NCBI RefSeq assembly: GCF_050947875.1
Contig: NC_134569.1
Location: 202,254,627-202,318,626 of the forward strand
Direction of reading: 5' to 3'
From: Dermacentor variabilis
Taxonomy: Eukaryota; Arthropoda; Arachnida; Ixodida; Ixodidae
DNA length: 64,000 nt
Part shown: in pieces, positions 1 through 9,890 of the stretch
Numbering within the stretch: the stretch's first letter is position 1
Layout: every line of letters begins with the position of its first letter
Program-made: the position numbers and the translations under genes
Notes under the pieces: generated by a model
The model's database searches: none
Told to the model about the DNA's origin: nothing
Seen by the model: the letters and a program-made list of their open reading frames with translations, nothing else

Positions 1-1878
1 GGAGACGAAAGATCTGATCAAGAAACGCCAATGTATGAAAGCATCTAACCCTACAGCTAGAATATAACTGGCAGAACTTTCGAAGTTAATCAACAAGCGT
101 AAGACAGCTGACATAAGGAAGTATAATATGGATAGAATTGAACATGCTCTCAGGAACGGAGGAAGCCTAAAAACAGTGAAGAAGAAACTAGGAATTGGCA
201 AGAATCAGTTGTATGCGTTAAGAGACAAAGCCGGCAATATCATTACTAATATGGATGAGATAGTTCAAGTGGCTGAGGAGTTCTATAGAGATTTATACAG
301 TGCCAGTGGTACCCACGACGATAATGGAAGAGAAAATAGTCTAGAGGAATTCGAAATCCCGAAGGTAACGCCGGAAGAAGTAAAGAAAGCCTTAGGAGAT
401 ATGCAAAGGGGGAAGGCAGATGGGGAGGATCAGGTAACAGCAGATTTGTTGAAGGATGGTGGACAGATTGTTCTAGAGAAACTGGCCACCCTGTATACGC
501 AATGCCTCATGACCTCGAGCGTACCGGAATCTTGGAAGAACGCTAACATAATCCTAATCCATAAGAAAGGGGACGCCAAAGACTTGAAAAATTATAGACC
601 GATCAGCTTACTGTCCGTTGCCTACAAAGTATTTACTAAGGTAATTGCAAATAGAATCAGGAACACCTTAGACTTCTGTCAACCAAAGGACCAGGCAGGA
701 TTCCGTAAAGGCTACTCAACAATAGACCATATTCACACTATCAATCAAGTGATAGAGAAATGTGCAGAATATAACCAACCATTATATATAGCTTTCATTG
801 ATTACGAGAAAGCGTTTGATTCAGTCGAAACCTCAGCAGTCATGGAGGCATTACGGAATCAGGGTGTAGATGAGCCATATGTAAAAATACTGGAAGATAT
901 CTATAGCGGCTCCACAACCGCCGTAGTCCTCCATAAAGCAAGCAACAAAATCCCAATAAAGAAAGGCGTCAGGCCGGGAGATACGATATCTCCAATGCTT
1001 TTCACAGCGTGTTTACAGGAGGTATTCAGAGACCTGGATTGGGAAGAATTAGGGATAAAAGTTAATGGAGAATACCTTAGTAACTTGCGATTCGCTGATG
1101 ATATTGCCTTGCTTAGTAACTCAGGGGACCAATTGCAATGCATGCTCAATGACCTGGAGAGGCAAAGCAGAAGAGTGGGTCTAAAAATTAACCTGCAGAA
1201 AACTAAAGTAATGCTTAACAGTCTCGGTAGAGAACAGCAATTTACAATAGGCAGCGAGGCACTGGAAGTCGTAAGGGAATACATCTACTTAGGGCAGGTA
1301 GTGACGGCGGATCCGGATCATGAGACGGAAATAATCAGAAGAATAAGAATGGGCTGGGGTGCGTTTGGCAGGCATTCCCAAATCATGAACAGCAGGTTGC
1401 CATTATCCCTCAAGAGAAAAGTATATAATAGCTGTGTCTTACCAGTACTCACCTACGGGGCAGAAACCTGGAGGCTTACGAAAAGGGTTCTACTCAAATT
1501 GAGGACGACACAACGAGCCATGGAAAGAAGAATGATAGGTGTAACGTTACGGGATAAGAAAAGAGCAGATTGGGTGAGGGAACAAACGCGAGTTAATGAC
1601 ATCTTAGTTGAAATGAAGAAACAGAAATGGGCATGGGCAGGACATGTAATGAGGAGGGAAGATACCCGATGGTCATTAAGGGTTACGGAATGGATCCCAA
1701 GGGAAGCGAAGCGTAGCAGGGGGCGGCAGAAAGTTAGGTGGGCGGATGAGTTTAAGAAGTTTGCAGGGACGGCATGGCCACAATTAGTACATGACCGGGG
1801 TTGTTGGAGAAGCATGGGAGAGGCCTTTGCCCTGCAGTGGGCGCAACCAGGCTGATGATGATGATGATGATGATGATA
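1..1878 (+). mobile_element. RTE-clade LINE, 3' part (RTE-A)
   Basis: This is the right-hand part of an RTE-type non-LTR retrotransposon that continues off the left edge. It aligns base for base, with scattered substitutions, to the second copy at 55763-57640, so position 1 falls in the linker between the endonuclease and reverse transcriptase. The 3' end is a (TGA)n microsatellite at 1852-1878, the usual tail of RTE elements, which have almost no 3' UTR. The linker carries a TAA stop at 65-67 where the other copy has GAA. The right boundary is the end of the TGA tail; the target duplication cannot be checked because the 5' end is outside the window. Confidence 0.9.
128..1855 (+). pseudogene. 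RTE reverse transcriptase ORF, 5'-interrupted
   Basis: Open for 575 codons and encodes the RT half of an RTE endonuclease-RT polyprotein, which would copy its mRNA into DNA at a nicked target. Visible RT blocks are NYRPISLLS (block 1-2 region), GFRKGYSTIDHI, AFIDYEKAFD (first catalytic Asp), GDTISPMLF and FADD at 1091-1102 (catalytic pair). After the palm come the family-typical C-terminal stretch GAETWRLT and the Trp/Arg-rich WAGHVMRRED segment. The listed ATG is only the first Met after the TAA at 65-67; the same frame is open to the left of that stop, so the natural protein began outside the window. The codon for the invariant FADD Ala-Asp-Asp is intact here, unlike in the other RTE copies in the window. 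Confidence 0.85.
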
Positions 1879-2467
1879 TATCTGCGTATTTGTGTGTCAC
1901 ATTGTTTTTCTGCAACTGGGAAACATTTCTCCTATTTCTATCTCTTTCCACCTATATTCAACACCAGTCAACTTGTTTGACGCAGGTTTGGGACACATAA
2001 AGAAATCAGAGTGACGGCGCAAATCTCCCACGTTGTTTCTTATTAAGAGCAGCCGCGCCTGTCTAAATTATGTCTCGGCTGGCATGCGCCCGTGCGGCAG
2101 CACTATCCTGGCTAGCCAGTAATAAACTGTTTCCGCAGACCTAAATGCGCCCCTCATAATATGGGGTTAGGCTAAGTCAAATTAGCGCTTCGATAGAAAC
2201 CCGTCTGCGAATTGAATCTGCATACCACCATTCTCCCGGCACTTTTCTTGGTGGCGGGGGAGGTCACCTTTACCGTAAAAACTTGAACCGAATTCTCAAG
2301 GGGGTGCTCACACACATTCCCCGCGTAGGGCCACATGCGATGGATGTGCTGGATGGTAGACGATGGACACAGTGCCGTTTTTCTGTCTATAGTCAAGTAC
2401 TTGTCAGATCGCACAGGATGTATGGATATATGCTGATTATTTAAGGTAATCTTCACTGAAAAATTCG

Positions 2468-2468
<1 letters not shown>
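1879..2468. other. Intervening sequence, nothing recognised
   Basis: About 590 bp between the RTE tail and the (TA)n tract. Small open frames occur on both strands but none shows a recognisable motif. I see no repeat, RNA gene or LTR here. Confidence 0.5.

Positions 2469-2528
<60 letters not shown>
2469..2528. repeat. (TA)n microsatellite at left end of Gypsy-1
   Basis: About 60 bp of uninterrupted TA dinucleotides ending exactly at the TG that opens the 5' LTR. A second (TA)n tract begins one base after the 3' LTR (9835-9885), so the element appears to sit inside one original TA array. Confidence 0.95.
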
Positions 2529-2530
<2 letters not shown>

Positions 2531-2699
2531 CCACATCCTATATGGTCGCCGCGGGTATGTGCCAGGCGATGACAACGACGCTGAAGTGGCGCGCGAGTGA
2601 AAAAACGGAGACGACAACGACGTCGCGTTGAGTGCTCTCATAAAAGTGCTTTTACACGTCCTCTACGCCGGCTTTCCCGTCTCCTACTAGGCTGCGACA
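2529..2699 (+). repeat. 5' LTR of Gypsy-1
   Basis: 171 bp, TG...CA termini, matching 9663-9833 with about 7 substitutions and no gaps. It should hold the promoter and the poly(A) site of the element; no clear TATA box was identified. Confidence 0.93.
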
Positions 2700-2700
2700 C

Positions 2701-2717
2701 GGGTAGAGGTGCTGGGT
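2701..2717 (+). promoter_or_regulatory. Degenerate primer-binding region of Gypsy-1
   Basis: Directly after the 5' LTR lies GGGTAGAGGTGCTGGGTA, which matches, with changes, the TGGTGGAGGTGC(G/T)GGGT found just inside the LTRs of Gypsy-2, Gypsy-3 and Gypsy-4. The shared sequence begins TGG, the complement of a tRNA CCA end, so it is a likely tRNA primer site. A tRNA-Ala-like acceptor would be compatible; that is inference. Confidence 0.55.
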
Positions 2718-2728
2718 AGGATTGCCTC

Positions 2729-4108
2729 ATGCTCGGCAGCCCTTCGCGGAGCCATACCTCGAAAGCGGAATCACCTTCGTTCATCGAAACTCCTGTTCGC
2801 CGGTACAGTCGCCGCCTGCTAGGCCTGACGCCCGAGTTCAACCCTTTGCAGGACCCTGCTGCAACGCGTCAACCTACTTCCCCCATGGCTACTGCAAATC
2901 CATCGCAGGTGACGCAGCAGAATCCTAAGATACCAGAATGTTTCCACGGCGACGCTTTTGAGGATGTCCAAGATTGGCTTGACCAATTTGAGCGTGTCGC
3001 CAGTTATAATGACTGGGGCTCCCAGCAAAAGCTGTCTAATGTCTATTTTGCGCTTCAAGACAGTGCGCGGACGTGGTTTGTGAACCGGGAGAGAAATTTG
3101 ACCACGTGGGATGCCTTCCGCACCCAGCTGCTAGACACGTTCACTAGTAGCGACAGAAGAGACAACGCGCAGCGCCTACTCGAATCCCGTATTCAAAAAC
3201 CAAACGAGAGCGTTGGCATGTTTGCAGAAGACATGGCCCGGCTTTTCCGCAGAGCAGACCCTGATATGGCCGAAGAAAAGAAGTTGCGCTATCTCTTGCG
3301 GGGAGTGAAGGAGGAACTGTTTGCCGGGCTCGTGAGGAACCCACCGACGACAGTGGCCGAATTTACCAAGGAGGCTACCGCTATAGAACGGGCACTACAG
3401 CAACGGTACCGCCAATATGATCGCAAGAGCTCGCCGGTGAATGCTTCCATTCTACCTGAGAGCTGCAGCACGTCTCTACGTGAAGTCATCCGAGAGATTG
3501 TGCGAGAGGAGATCCGGCAGCTCGGCATCTCTCCCATGGCACCAGCGGTGGCTTCTGTGCCTGATATCGTTCGGGAGGAAGTTCGAGAGGCCTTTTCGTC
3601 GCCCGACTGGCACGCGGAAGATGTCTGGCGTCCACCTCCTGCCACTTCGATGCTGCTGACACCGTCGACCACTACGACGCAGCCATCAGCGCCACCCCCG
3701 ACGCCCTATTTTCGACAGTCACAGCCGCCGCCAACTATGCCGTATCGCCGCCAGTCGATCGCTGCGCCTCGTTTCTACAGTGAATCCTCTGCCGGCTACC
3801 CGCTTCGAAAGACCGATTTGTGGCGCACCGCTGACCGCCGGCCGCTATGCTTTCATTGCAGCGAAGCAGGACATGTTTACCGCGCGTGCCACTACCGCGC
3901 GGCTGGATATCCGAAATTTTACAGCTGCAGTTACCCTGTGTCTGATGCTGCACGTAGCCGCGACGGAAATTCTACAAACTTTCGGCCAGAAGGTTCAACG
4001 ACGCCTCGATCGCGTTCCCCATCTCCGGCTCGTTACACCCCACCGACCCGTCGCGATTTTTCTGACGCCTCTAGGGTCAGGTCCCCTAGCCCGCGCCGGG
4101 GAAACTAG
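2729..4108 (+). CDS. gag: Gag polyprotein of Gypsy-1
   Basis: An uninterrupted 459-codon frame, the length expected for a gypsy gag of this type. It would form the virus-like particle and bind the element's RNA. Residues about 70-220 carry the retrotransposon gag core: an FHGDAFEDVQDWL start, the W-x-x-F pattern around TWDAF, and an LL-G-V-K-E-ELFAGL end. A single zinc knuckle of the CX2CX4HX4C type sits at C374, C377, H382 and C387, followed by an Arg/Ser/Pro-rich tail. The ATG at 2729 is 30 bases after the LTR and matches the N-terminal position in Gypsy-3. The frame closes with AAC TAG at 4103-4108, directly on a slippery heptamer that would send some ribosomes into pol. Confidence 0.92.
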   Translation: MLGSPSRSHTSKAESPSFIETPVRRYSRRLLGLTPEFNPLQDPAATRQPTSPMATANPSQVTQQNPKIPECFHGDAFEDVQDWLDQFERVASYNDWGSQQKLSNVYFALQDSARTWFVNRERNLTTWDAFRTQLLDTFTSSDRRDNAQRLLESRIQKPNESVGMFAEDMARLFRRADPDMAEEKKLRYLLRGVKEELFAGLVRNPPTTVAEFTKEATAIERALQQRYRQYDRKSSPVNASILPESCSTSLREVIREIVREEIRQLGISPMAPAVASVPDIVREEVREAFSSPDWHAEDVWRPPPATSMLLTPSTTTTQPSAPPPTPYFRQSQPPPTMPYRRQSIAAPRFYSESSAGYPLRKTDLWRTADRRPLCFHCSEAGHVYRACHYRAAGYPKFYSCSYPVSDAARSRDGNSTNFRPEGSTTPRSRSPSPARYTPPTRRDFSDASRVRSPSPRRGN

Positions 4109-4826
4109 ACGCAGCGACCTCCGGGGGTGAGGTTGCAAACCGGCTAGCTACCCAAGAGCCCCCATCTCCGACGATCGACGACTCTACAACTCCGACGACT
4201 CCAACCACACCTCCTGTAACCGACACCGTCAGCGCCGATCTTGTCGTTTGCCTTGACGGCCACCAAGTGGCCGCTCTCGTCGATGCTGGTTCGCATTTTT
4301 CGATAATCAGTCAAAAGTTGGCCGACAGGCTGCGAAAAGTGAAGACGCCATGGACTGGGCCCAACATCAGAACTGCCGGTGGCCAGTTGATGACGCCGAT
4401 TGGAAAATGCACAGCCAGAATAGCAATCGCCGGTGCAACCTTCGTCGCCACCCTCGTCATTCCCTTTGAGTGTTGTAAAGAACTTATATTGGGGATGGAT
4501 TTTTTGAGAGAGTATGGTGTAGTGATTAATGTCTGTGACCTCGTCGTCACATTTTCTACGAGTTCAGACGACGTCGACCCCGCGGGACACCAGCGACCCC
4601 GCTTACGTATCGCCGACGACGACGTCACGCTTCCGCCGCGAAGTTGTTCCCTTGTGCCTGTAATCTGCGACAACTTGAACACTGGGACTGGCGTCGCTGA
4701 ACACATCGACGCACTGGTACTGAGTCAAGGCGTTTCCATCGCCAGGGCCGTAATTAACGTACACGACGGACGTGCTGAACTCCTGCTGACAAATTTTATT
4801 AGGGAACGCCGACGACAGATTGTTAA
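4090..4826 (+). pseudogene. pol: Pol N-terminal part: aspartic protease (Gypsy-1)
   Basis: The -1 frame opens at 4090 and runs to the TTAA insertion. The retroviral-type aspartic protease that would cut Gag-Pol lies at about 4250-4560: an active-site loop written ALVDAGSHFS, then the flap region with IRTAGGQ, and ILGMDFL near the second half. In Gypsy-3 the active-site loop is ALLDTGADYS, so the normal DTG triad has become DAG here; the catalytic Asp is kept but the Thr is lost. The frame is destroyed after 4826 by the inserted element, which brings a TGA within 40 bases, and resumes at 6741. The ORF start often drawn at 4267 is a GTG with no biological meaning, because translation would enter from gag. 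Confidence 0.85.
4099..4136 (+). promoter_or_regulatory. gag-pol -1 frameshift signal (Gypsy-1)
   Basis: Heptamer G GGA AAC at 4099-4105, read in the gag frame and followed at once by the gag TAG. After 8 nt comes a stem GCGACC (4114-4119) pairing with GGTTGC (4131-4136) around an 11-nt loop. The pol frame is -1 relative to gag and is open from 4090 onward, through the overlap. The same layout is present at 30419, 40035 and 59336 with compensatory changes in the stem. Confidence 0.82.
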
Positions 4827-5145
4827 AGGGAAGCTGAAGAGTCTGTCGAATTCAATAAGACGCTGATATACGGATGCGGGAACCTTATAAACCATGTAGG
4901 TAAAATTTGGGGGTTTTTGTTCAATTAGCAGCGACGTAATCGTCGGTTCAAATTGCGCTGTAGCTCCGCCCCCCTTTGAGTGAGCGAGCGGAGCGGAGAC
5001 CGGAAACCGCGGTGTTGTGACGTGAACTCTGCTTCGTTCCTTCGCAGCGTCCGCGACCGTGCCTGACCGCGCTTGTTTCTGCGTGCGTGCCATCGTAATC
5101 TGCTTCGACCCTGCATTCCTTTGTTGGTGCGTCTGCGTGTATGTA

Positions 5146-5241
5146 GAGTGGTAGTCAACGTGTGTGGTAGTCAACGTGCGTGGTAGTCAACGTGAGTGGT
5201 AATCAACGTGAGTGGTAGTCAACGTGAGTGGTAGCCAACAG
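5146..5241. repeat. 16-bp tandem repeat, six copies
   Basis: Six consecutive units close to GAGTGGTAGTCAACGT, with single-base variants. The inverted relative at 49123-51166 has only about one unit at the matching place, so the array expanded in copy A. Confidence 0.9.
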
Positions 5242-5810
5242 ATGAAGGTCACTATACGTACTGCATGAACCGGGAAGCTTTTCACGCGTTTAAACCGTCT
5301 TTGTAGATTGCCGACAGCTTTGGACAGCGCACAAATGCCGACGATCGCATCCCCGCTTACGTTCCACGAGGAGGCATGCAGGAACACAACACTACAGTTG
5401 TTTGACCGGAAACTAGCTCACTAAATCGGCGAAAGATCGGCGAGATCACTAGATCGCTTTGTAAAAAACATACTCACCAAAGAGCATTTCCAACACGAGG
5501 AGATCCCAAGGCTTTGCTTTCGTTCGCGTCGAAAGCACTGCTCGCACCAGCATCGTTTGCTTCTTCGAGAGGCCGGCTCTTCGCAATCGGCTCGTGCATG
5601 TAGGGATTAACGCCGAACTCCTCAGAAAAACGCAGTACCTCTAAATTTTCCATTACCGTCTCAGAAAAACAGCACTAAACTACCTGGCACCGCGCTTCAT
5701 GTGTAGCGGCAGCGGTCGGCAGCGGCAGAGTTGACGTCACGAGGAGCACCGACCAATCACAGGCGGAAACGAGACGCGCGAGCTGGGCGTGTCCGCTGCT
5801 GCACTTTCGT

Positions 5811-6612
5811 AAGGCTGTACGATAGTCGAGGCTGAAGAAGCGGCCGTCGCTCTAGCGGCAGCGGAGGGATATCGGTCTAAACGGTCTCTAACAATCCTTA
5901 CAGACTCGCAAACAGCGTGCCGCAACTACCTACGCGGCAGAATAGGGCACGGAGCGCTCCGCATACTCCGCTCCGGAGACCCCATAAGAGAACGACAAAC
6001 AAAAGAAGAACCAATTAGGCATACGATAGTATGGACGCCGGGACACACGGGAGTGGCAGGGCACCAAGAGGCGGACAGGATCGCTCGAGGGTACACTTAT
6101 TACCGAGCATCCAACATAGGCGACCTCGAGGAGACCGAACCTGTAGCCCAAGACTATTCGGCGATACTAAATTACTACAAGGGCTGCAGAAAGCGGTATC
6201 CACCACCGCACAACTCCCTTCGCAGAGAGGACTCTGTCGCGTGGAGGCAGCAACAAACGGGCTCGTACCCGAACCTAAACGTACTCAGCAAAATTTATCC
6301 CACACAATACAATGACAAATGCCCCTGGTGCCACGAAACACCCACGCTGTATCACATAACGTGGGCATGCCAGAAGATAGACGTGGTACCCGTTATACCA
6401 AACCCGAGTGCGGAGCAATGGGAGGGAGTGCTCTCCAGCGATCGCCAGGTCGACCAAGAAGGTCTGATTCGGCGAGCACAACTGGCAGCAGCATCCAGCG
6501 GAGCCCTGGACTAAGGGCAACCGACCGTTGTGCTAGAAGATGGACGATTCCATCTGAAGACCGCAGAAGACCAGCGAATCTAGAGCTGATAAAGTTTTTC
6601 ACTCACTCACAC
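5811..6612 (+). mobile_element. 5'-truncated LINE inside TIR element A
   Basis: This stretch is absent from the matching part of the element at 49123-51166, where the sequence runs straight through GCACTTTTCGTCG. It contains the end of a LINE ORF2 and finishes with an ACTC-rich tail (about 6599-6612). Encoding an RNase H followed by a C-terminal zinc motif, it belongs to the I/R1/LOA-type LINEs rather than the RTE group. It is the third layer of nesting inside Gypsy-1. Confidence 0.75.
5815..6514 (+). pseudogene. LINE RNase H C-terminus plus zinc-binding domain
   Basis: The frame beginning near 5815 shows RNase H motifs in order: an E-E-A-A-V-A-L-A helix with the catalytic Glu, LTILTDSQTA with a catalytic Asp, and WTPGHTGVAGHQEAD with the final His/Asp. 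It then runs into a cysteine-histidine cluster, CPWCHETPTLYHITWAC, the C-terminal zinc-binding motif seen after the RT/RNase H of many LINE ORF2 proteins, and stops with TAA/TAG-type codons at 6512-6514. The reverse transcriptase and endonuclease halves are missing. The open frame within this remnant is intact, which suggests a fairly recent truncated insertion. Confidence 0.8.
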
Positions 6613-6740
6613 TCGTCGAAATAAAATATATTTGCGCTTTCTTTCGCTCACTTTCGATACGATATTCGAATTCGGAGGGTTGAAAACCATTATGTACAGA
6701 TGTTCACTCATTTTATTCTGGAAAACCTTTCAGCTTCCCT

Positions 6741-9560
6741 TTAAAGGCACGGCTGTTGCTTACTTCGACGAATTTACATCAATACAGGAGTGCCTCTCAG
6801 TGGAGCACGCGACGTTCACTGGGGCTATGCCTGCCCCTGTGGTCGATCTCAGTCCCACCTTATCGCCCGTCGAACGCAGCAGCCTTCTTGAGCTCATCGA
6901 TGAGTTTAAGAGCTGCTTCTCATCCACGTCACGAATTAGCCAGACGCCGCTCACTGAGCACCGTATTGTCACCAAAGCCGACGCCAGACCAATTCGGCAG
7001 AATCCTTATCGTGTAGCACCGAAAGAGCGCGAGGCAATCCGGACACAAGTGAAGACGATGCTTGACGACGGCGTTATTCGGCCATTTAAGAGTCTTTGGG
7101 CATCGTCTGTCGTATTGGTGAAAAAGAAGGAGGGTAGCCTGAGCTTCTGCGTCGACTACCGAAAACTCAACCTGATCACAAAGAAAGACGTTTATCCGCT
7201 ACCGCGTATCGACGATTCACTGGACAGGCTACGAAACGCACGTTACTTTTCGTCGATGGATTTGAAAAGCGGCTACTGGCAAATAGAAGTTGATGAGAGA
7301 GACCGTGAGAAGACCGCTTTTGTTACGCCCGACGGACTTTATGAATTTCAGGTGCTCCCCTTCGGTTTGTGTTCTGCGCCGGCAACGTTTCAAAGACTAA
7401 TGGACACTGTACTCTCAGGCCTCAAATGGCAAACCTGTCCGGTCTACCTCGACGACGTGATTTTCTCCGTAACGTTCGACGAACACTTACGGAGACTAAA
7501 GATGGTCTTCGAAGCAATACGCTCAGCTGGTCTAACTTTAAAAGCTGAAAAGTGCCATTTTGGCTTTGAAGAACTTCAATTTCTCGGTCACGCTGTTAGT
7601 CGTGAAGGTGTCCGACCTGACCCTGATAAAATATCTGCCGTTGCTAATTTCCCAACGCCATCAGATAAAAAGACCGTGCGACGTTTTCTGGGCCTTTGCG
7701 CCTACTACCGACGGTTTATTGCGGAATTTTAGTGCATCGCATGGCCATCGACCCATCTTACCAGAGAAGATGTCCCCTTTGTGTGGGGTGAAGACCAGCA
7801 ACGGGCTTTTGATGACCTACGGCAACGGCTGCAGGCGCCTCCCGTCGTCGCACACTTTGATGAAGACGCTCCTACGATTCTTCATACCGACGCTAGTAAT
7901 GTCGGCCTCTGCGCAGTGCTTGTACAGTGGCAGGACGGCACCGAAAGAGTGATTGCTTACGCCAGCAGGACGCTATCAAGGAAGGAGGCTAACTACTCCA
8001 CTACAGAAAAAGAACGTCTCGCCCTGATGTGGGCCGTCCTGAAATTTCGGCCATATTTGTATGGTCGGAGTTTTACCGTTGTCAGTGATCATCATGCACT
8101 TTGCTGGCTGACTAATTTAGAAGATCCAGCTGGTCGGCTTGCGCGCTGGAGTCTTCGGCTCCAAGAGTTCGAATTCAAGGTTGTGTACAAGTCGGGGAAA
8201 CGACACACCGACGCCGACTGCCTCTCTCGGTCTCCTGTTGAGACTGCAGTCCACGACGATGATGACGCGGGCTTTCTAGGCGTGCTAGATACTGTCGACG
8301 TTTCACGCCACCAACGCGAGGACGCAGAACTGGTTCCTCTTTTCAATTACTTAGAGGGAAAAACAAGCAGCGTCCCGAGGTTATTCGCTAGAGGGCTGCC
8401 TTCGTTTTGCTTACGCCACAACGTTCTCTATAAAAAGAACTTTTCACCTAATGGCAGCAGCTACCTACTCGTCATTCCCGCATCTCTTCGCGACGAAGTC
8501 CTACATGCCTGTCACAACGAGCCGACCGCTGGTCACTTGGGATACACCCGCACATTGACAAGAATTAGGCTAAAGTACTATTGGCCAAGACTTGCGTCGA
8601 TCGTAAAACGTTACACACAGACATGCCTAGATTGCCAGCGCCGCAAAGCCCTACCCGGCAAGCCAGCTGGACTGCTGCATCCTGTTCAGATACCGCAAGC
8701 GCCGTTCGAACAAATTGGCATGGACCTTTTAGGTCCATTTCCACTGTCTACTGCCGGAAATAGATGGATAATCGTCTTCACTGATTATCTTACTCGATAC
8801 GCCGAAACAGGTGCTATCCAACGTGGAACAGCAGCCGAAGCAGCGCGATTTTTCGTCGAAGCCGTCGTCCTAAGGCATGGCGCTCCCGCAGTGGTCATAA
8901 CAGACAGAGGATCTGCGTTCACGGCTGCGCTTCTGGATACCGTGTTGCGACTAAGTGGTACCACTCACCGAAAGACCACGGCTTATCATCCCCAAACCAA
9001 TGCGCTGACAGAACGTATGAATAAGACACTGGCAGACATGATGAGTATGTACATCGAAGTTGACCACAAGAAATGGGATGAGATTTTACCATACGTTACA
9101 TTTGCGTATAACACGGCTCGCCAAGAGACAACACGCGTGACGCCTTTCAACCTCGTTTACGGACGCGAAGTGACAACAATGTGGGACGCAATGCTGCCAC
9201 ACGAGTGCGGTGACGACGACACTGGTGCCGGAGGAGTTTACGCAGCGCACAGAGGAAGCCAGGCAGCTTGCGCGTTTTCGAATCCAAGAACGATAGGAAT
9301 ACGATGCCCGACACTACAATCTTCGGCACAGACCCGTCACATACAACGTCGGTGACCAGGTGTGGGTCTGGACTCCGATTCGTCGGCGGGGGCTGTCTGA
9401 GAAGCACCTGCGAAGATACTTCGGCCCGTACACAGTTCTGCGCCGCATCAGCGATGTGAATTATGAAGTTGTCCCCCACAGCCATAACTGCTCCAAACGC
9501 CGGCGGCATCTGCCCGAGGTTGTGCACGTGCTTCGTATGAAGCCCTACATTTCCTCGTGA
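6741..9560 (+). pseudogene. pol: Pol C-terminal part: RT, RNase H, integrase (Gypsy-1)
   Basis: Pol resumes at the TTAA. RT lies at about 6960-7520 with FCVDYRKLN, the LPFGLCSAP block and the catalytic YLDD near 7446. RNase H follows at about 7860-8230 with HTDASN, TTEKERLALMW, VSDHHALCWL and DADCLSR carrying the four acidic residues. Integrase has an HHCC zinc domain (HNEP...GHLG...C..C near 8510-8640), a catalytic core with DYLTRYAE, ITDRGSAF and the Glu in TERMNK, and the C-terminal GDQVWVWTP and FGPY segment. Defects: a TAG at 7730-7732 replaces a Ser codon, a frameshift occurs near 9230, and a TAG lies at about 9286. Otherwise the frame is continuous to the TGA at 9558-9560. Confidence 0.92.
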
Positions 9561-9586
9561 CCTTAACTTTTCACCGTCTGTGGACA

Positions 9587-9625
9587 GCATCGGGACGATG
9601 AAAAGGCATCGGGACGATGCCTTTT
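9587..9625 (+). promoter_or_regulatory. Duplicated 3' hairpin before the polypurine tract (Gypsy-1)
   Basis: Two adjacent hairpins share the core GCATCG-GGA-CGATG(C). The first is 9587-9600; the second, 9601-9625, extends to an 11-bp perfect stem AAAAGGCATCG/CGATGCCTTTT with a GGA loop. The same hairpin core recurs between pol and the polypurine tract in Gypsy-3, Gypsy-5 and Gypsy-7. Confidence 0.8.
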
Positions 9626-9644
9626 CTTTCTTCAAATCTTCAAA

Positions 9645-9658
9645 GGGGGGGGGGGGGG
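9645..9658 (+). promoter_or_regulatory. Polypurine tract of Gypsy-1
   Basis: Fourteen consecutive G preceded by AAA and followed four bases later by the 3' LTR. It is the expected primer site for plus-strand cDNA synthesis. The G run is unusually long and pure. Confidence 0.8.
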
Positions 9659-9662
9659 CAAA

Positions 9663-9833
9663 TGCCACATCCTATATGGTCGCCGCGGGTATGTGCCAGG
9701 CGATGAGAACGACGCAGAAGTGGCGCGCGAGTGAAAAAACAGAGACGACAACGACGTCGCGTTGACTGCTGTCATAAAAGAGCTTTTACACGTCCTCTAC
9801 GCCGGCTTTCCCGTCTCCTAATAGGCTGCGACA
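9663..9833 (+). repeat. 3' LTR of Gypsy-1
   Basis: 171 bp, same ends as 2529-2699, about 7 substitutions. Confidence 0.93.

Positions 9834-9834
<1 letters not shown>

Positions 9835-9885
<51 letters not shown>
9835..9885. repeat. (TA)n microsatellite at right end of Gypsy-1
   Basis: About 50 bp of TA directly after the 3' LTR, with one G between. It mirrors the tract at 2469-2528. Confidence 0.95.

Positions 9886-9890
<5 letters not shown>

Larger units (their letters stand above)
4827..6740. mobile_element. TTAA-flanked terminal-inverted-repeat element, copy A
   Basis: Begins AGGGAAGCTGAAG and ends with its complement CTTTCAGCTTCCCT; TTAA is present on both sides (4823-4826 and 6741-6744), and removing the insert plus one TTAA restores the pol reading frame exactly. 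TTAA duplication is typical of the piggyBac superfamily, but the ends do not start with the usual CCC, so the family is uncertain. No transposase is recognisable; the copy is non-autonomous. It shares its flanks and interior, in opposite orientation, with 49123-51166. It carries a 16-bp tandem array at 5146 and a LINE insertion at about 5811-6612. Confidence 0.85.
2529..9833 (+). mobile_element. Ty3/gypsy LTR retrotransposon (Gypsy-1)
   Basis: A complete element bounded by two 171-bp direct LTRs (2529-2699 and 9663-9833) that begin TGCCACATCC and end GCTGCGACA. Internal order is primer-binding region, gag, -1 frameshift signal, protease, reverse transcriptase, RNase H, integrase, hairpins, polypurine tract. 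This order (integrase last) is the Ty3/gypsy order. There is no env-like frame between the pol stop at 9560 and the LTR. The pol region is split by a 1.9-kb TTAA-flanked insertion at 4827-6740 and also carries a nonsense codon and a late frameshift, so the copy is dead although gag is open. The two LTRs differ at about 7 of 171 positions counted by eye. Confidence 0.93.

Noticed and set aside
9561..9662. An env gene that would make Gypsy-1 an endogenous retrovirus-like element
   Set aside because: Only about 100 bp separate the pol stop from the LTR; the same holds for Gypsy-3, Gypsy-5 and Gypsy-7.
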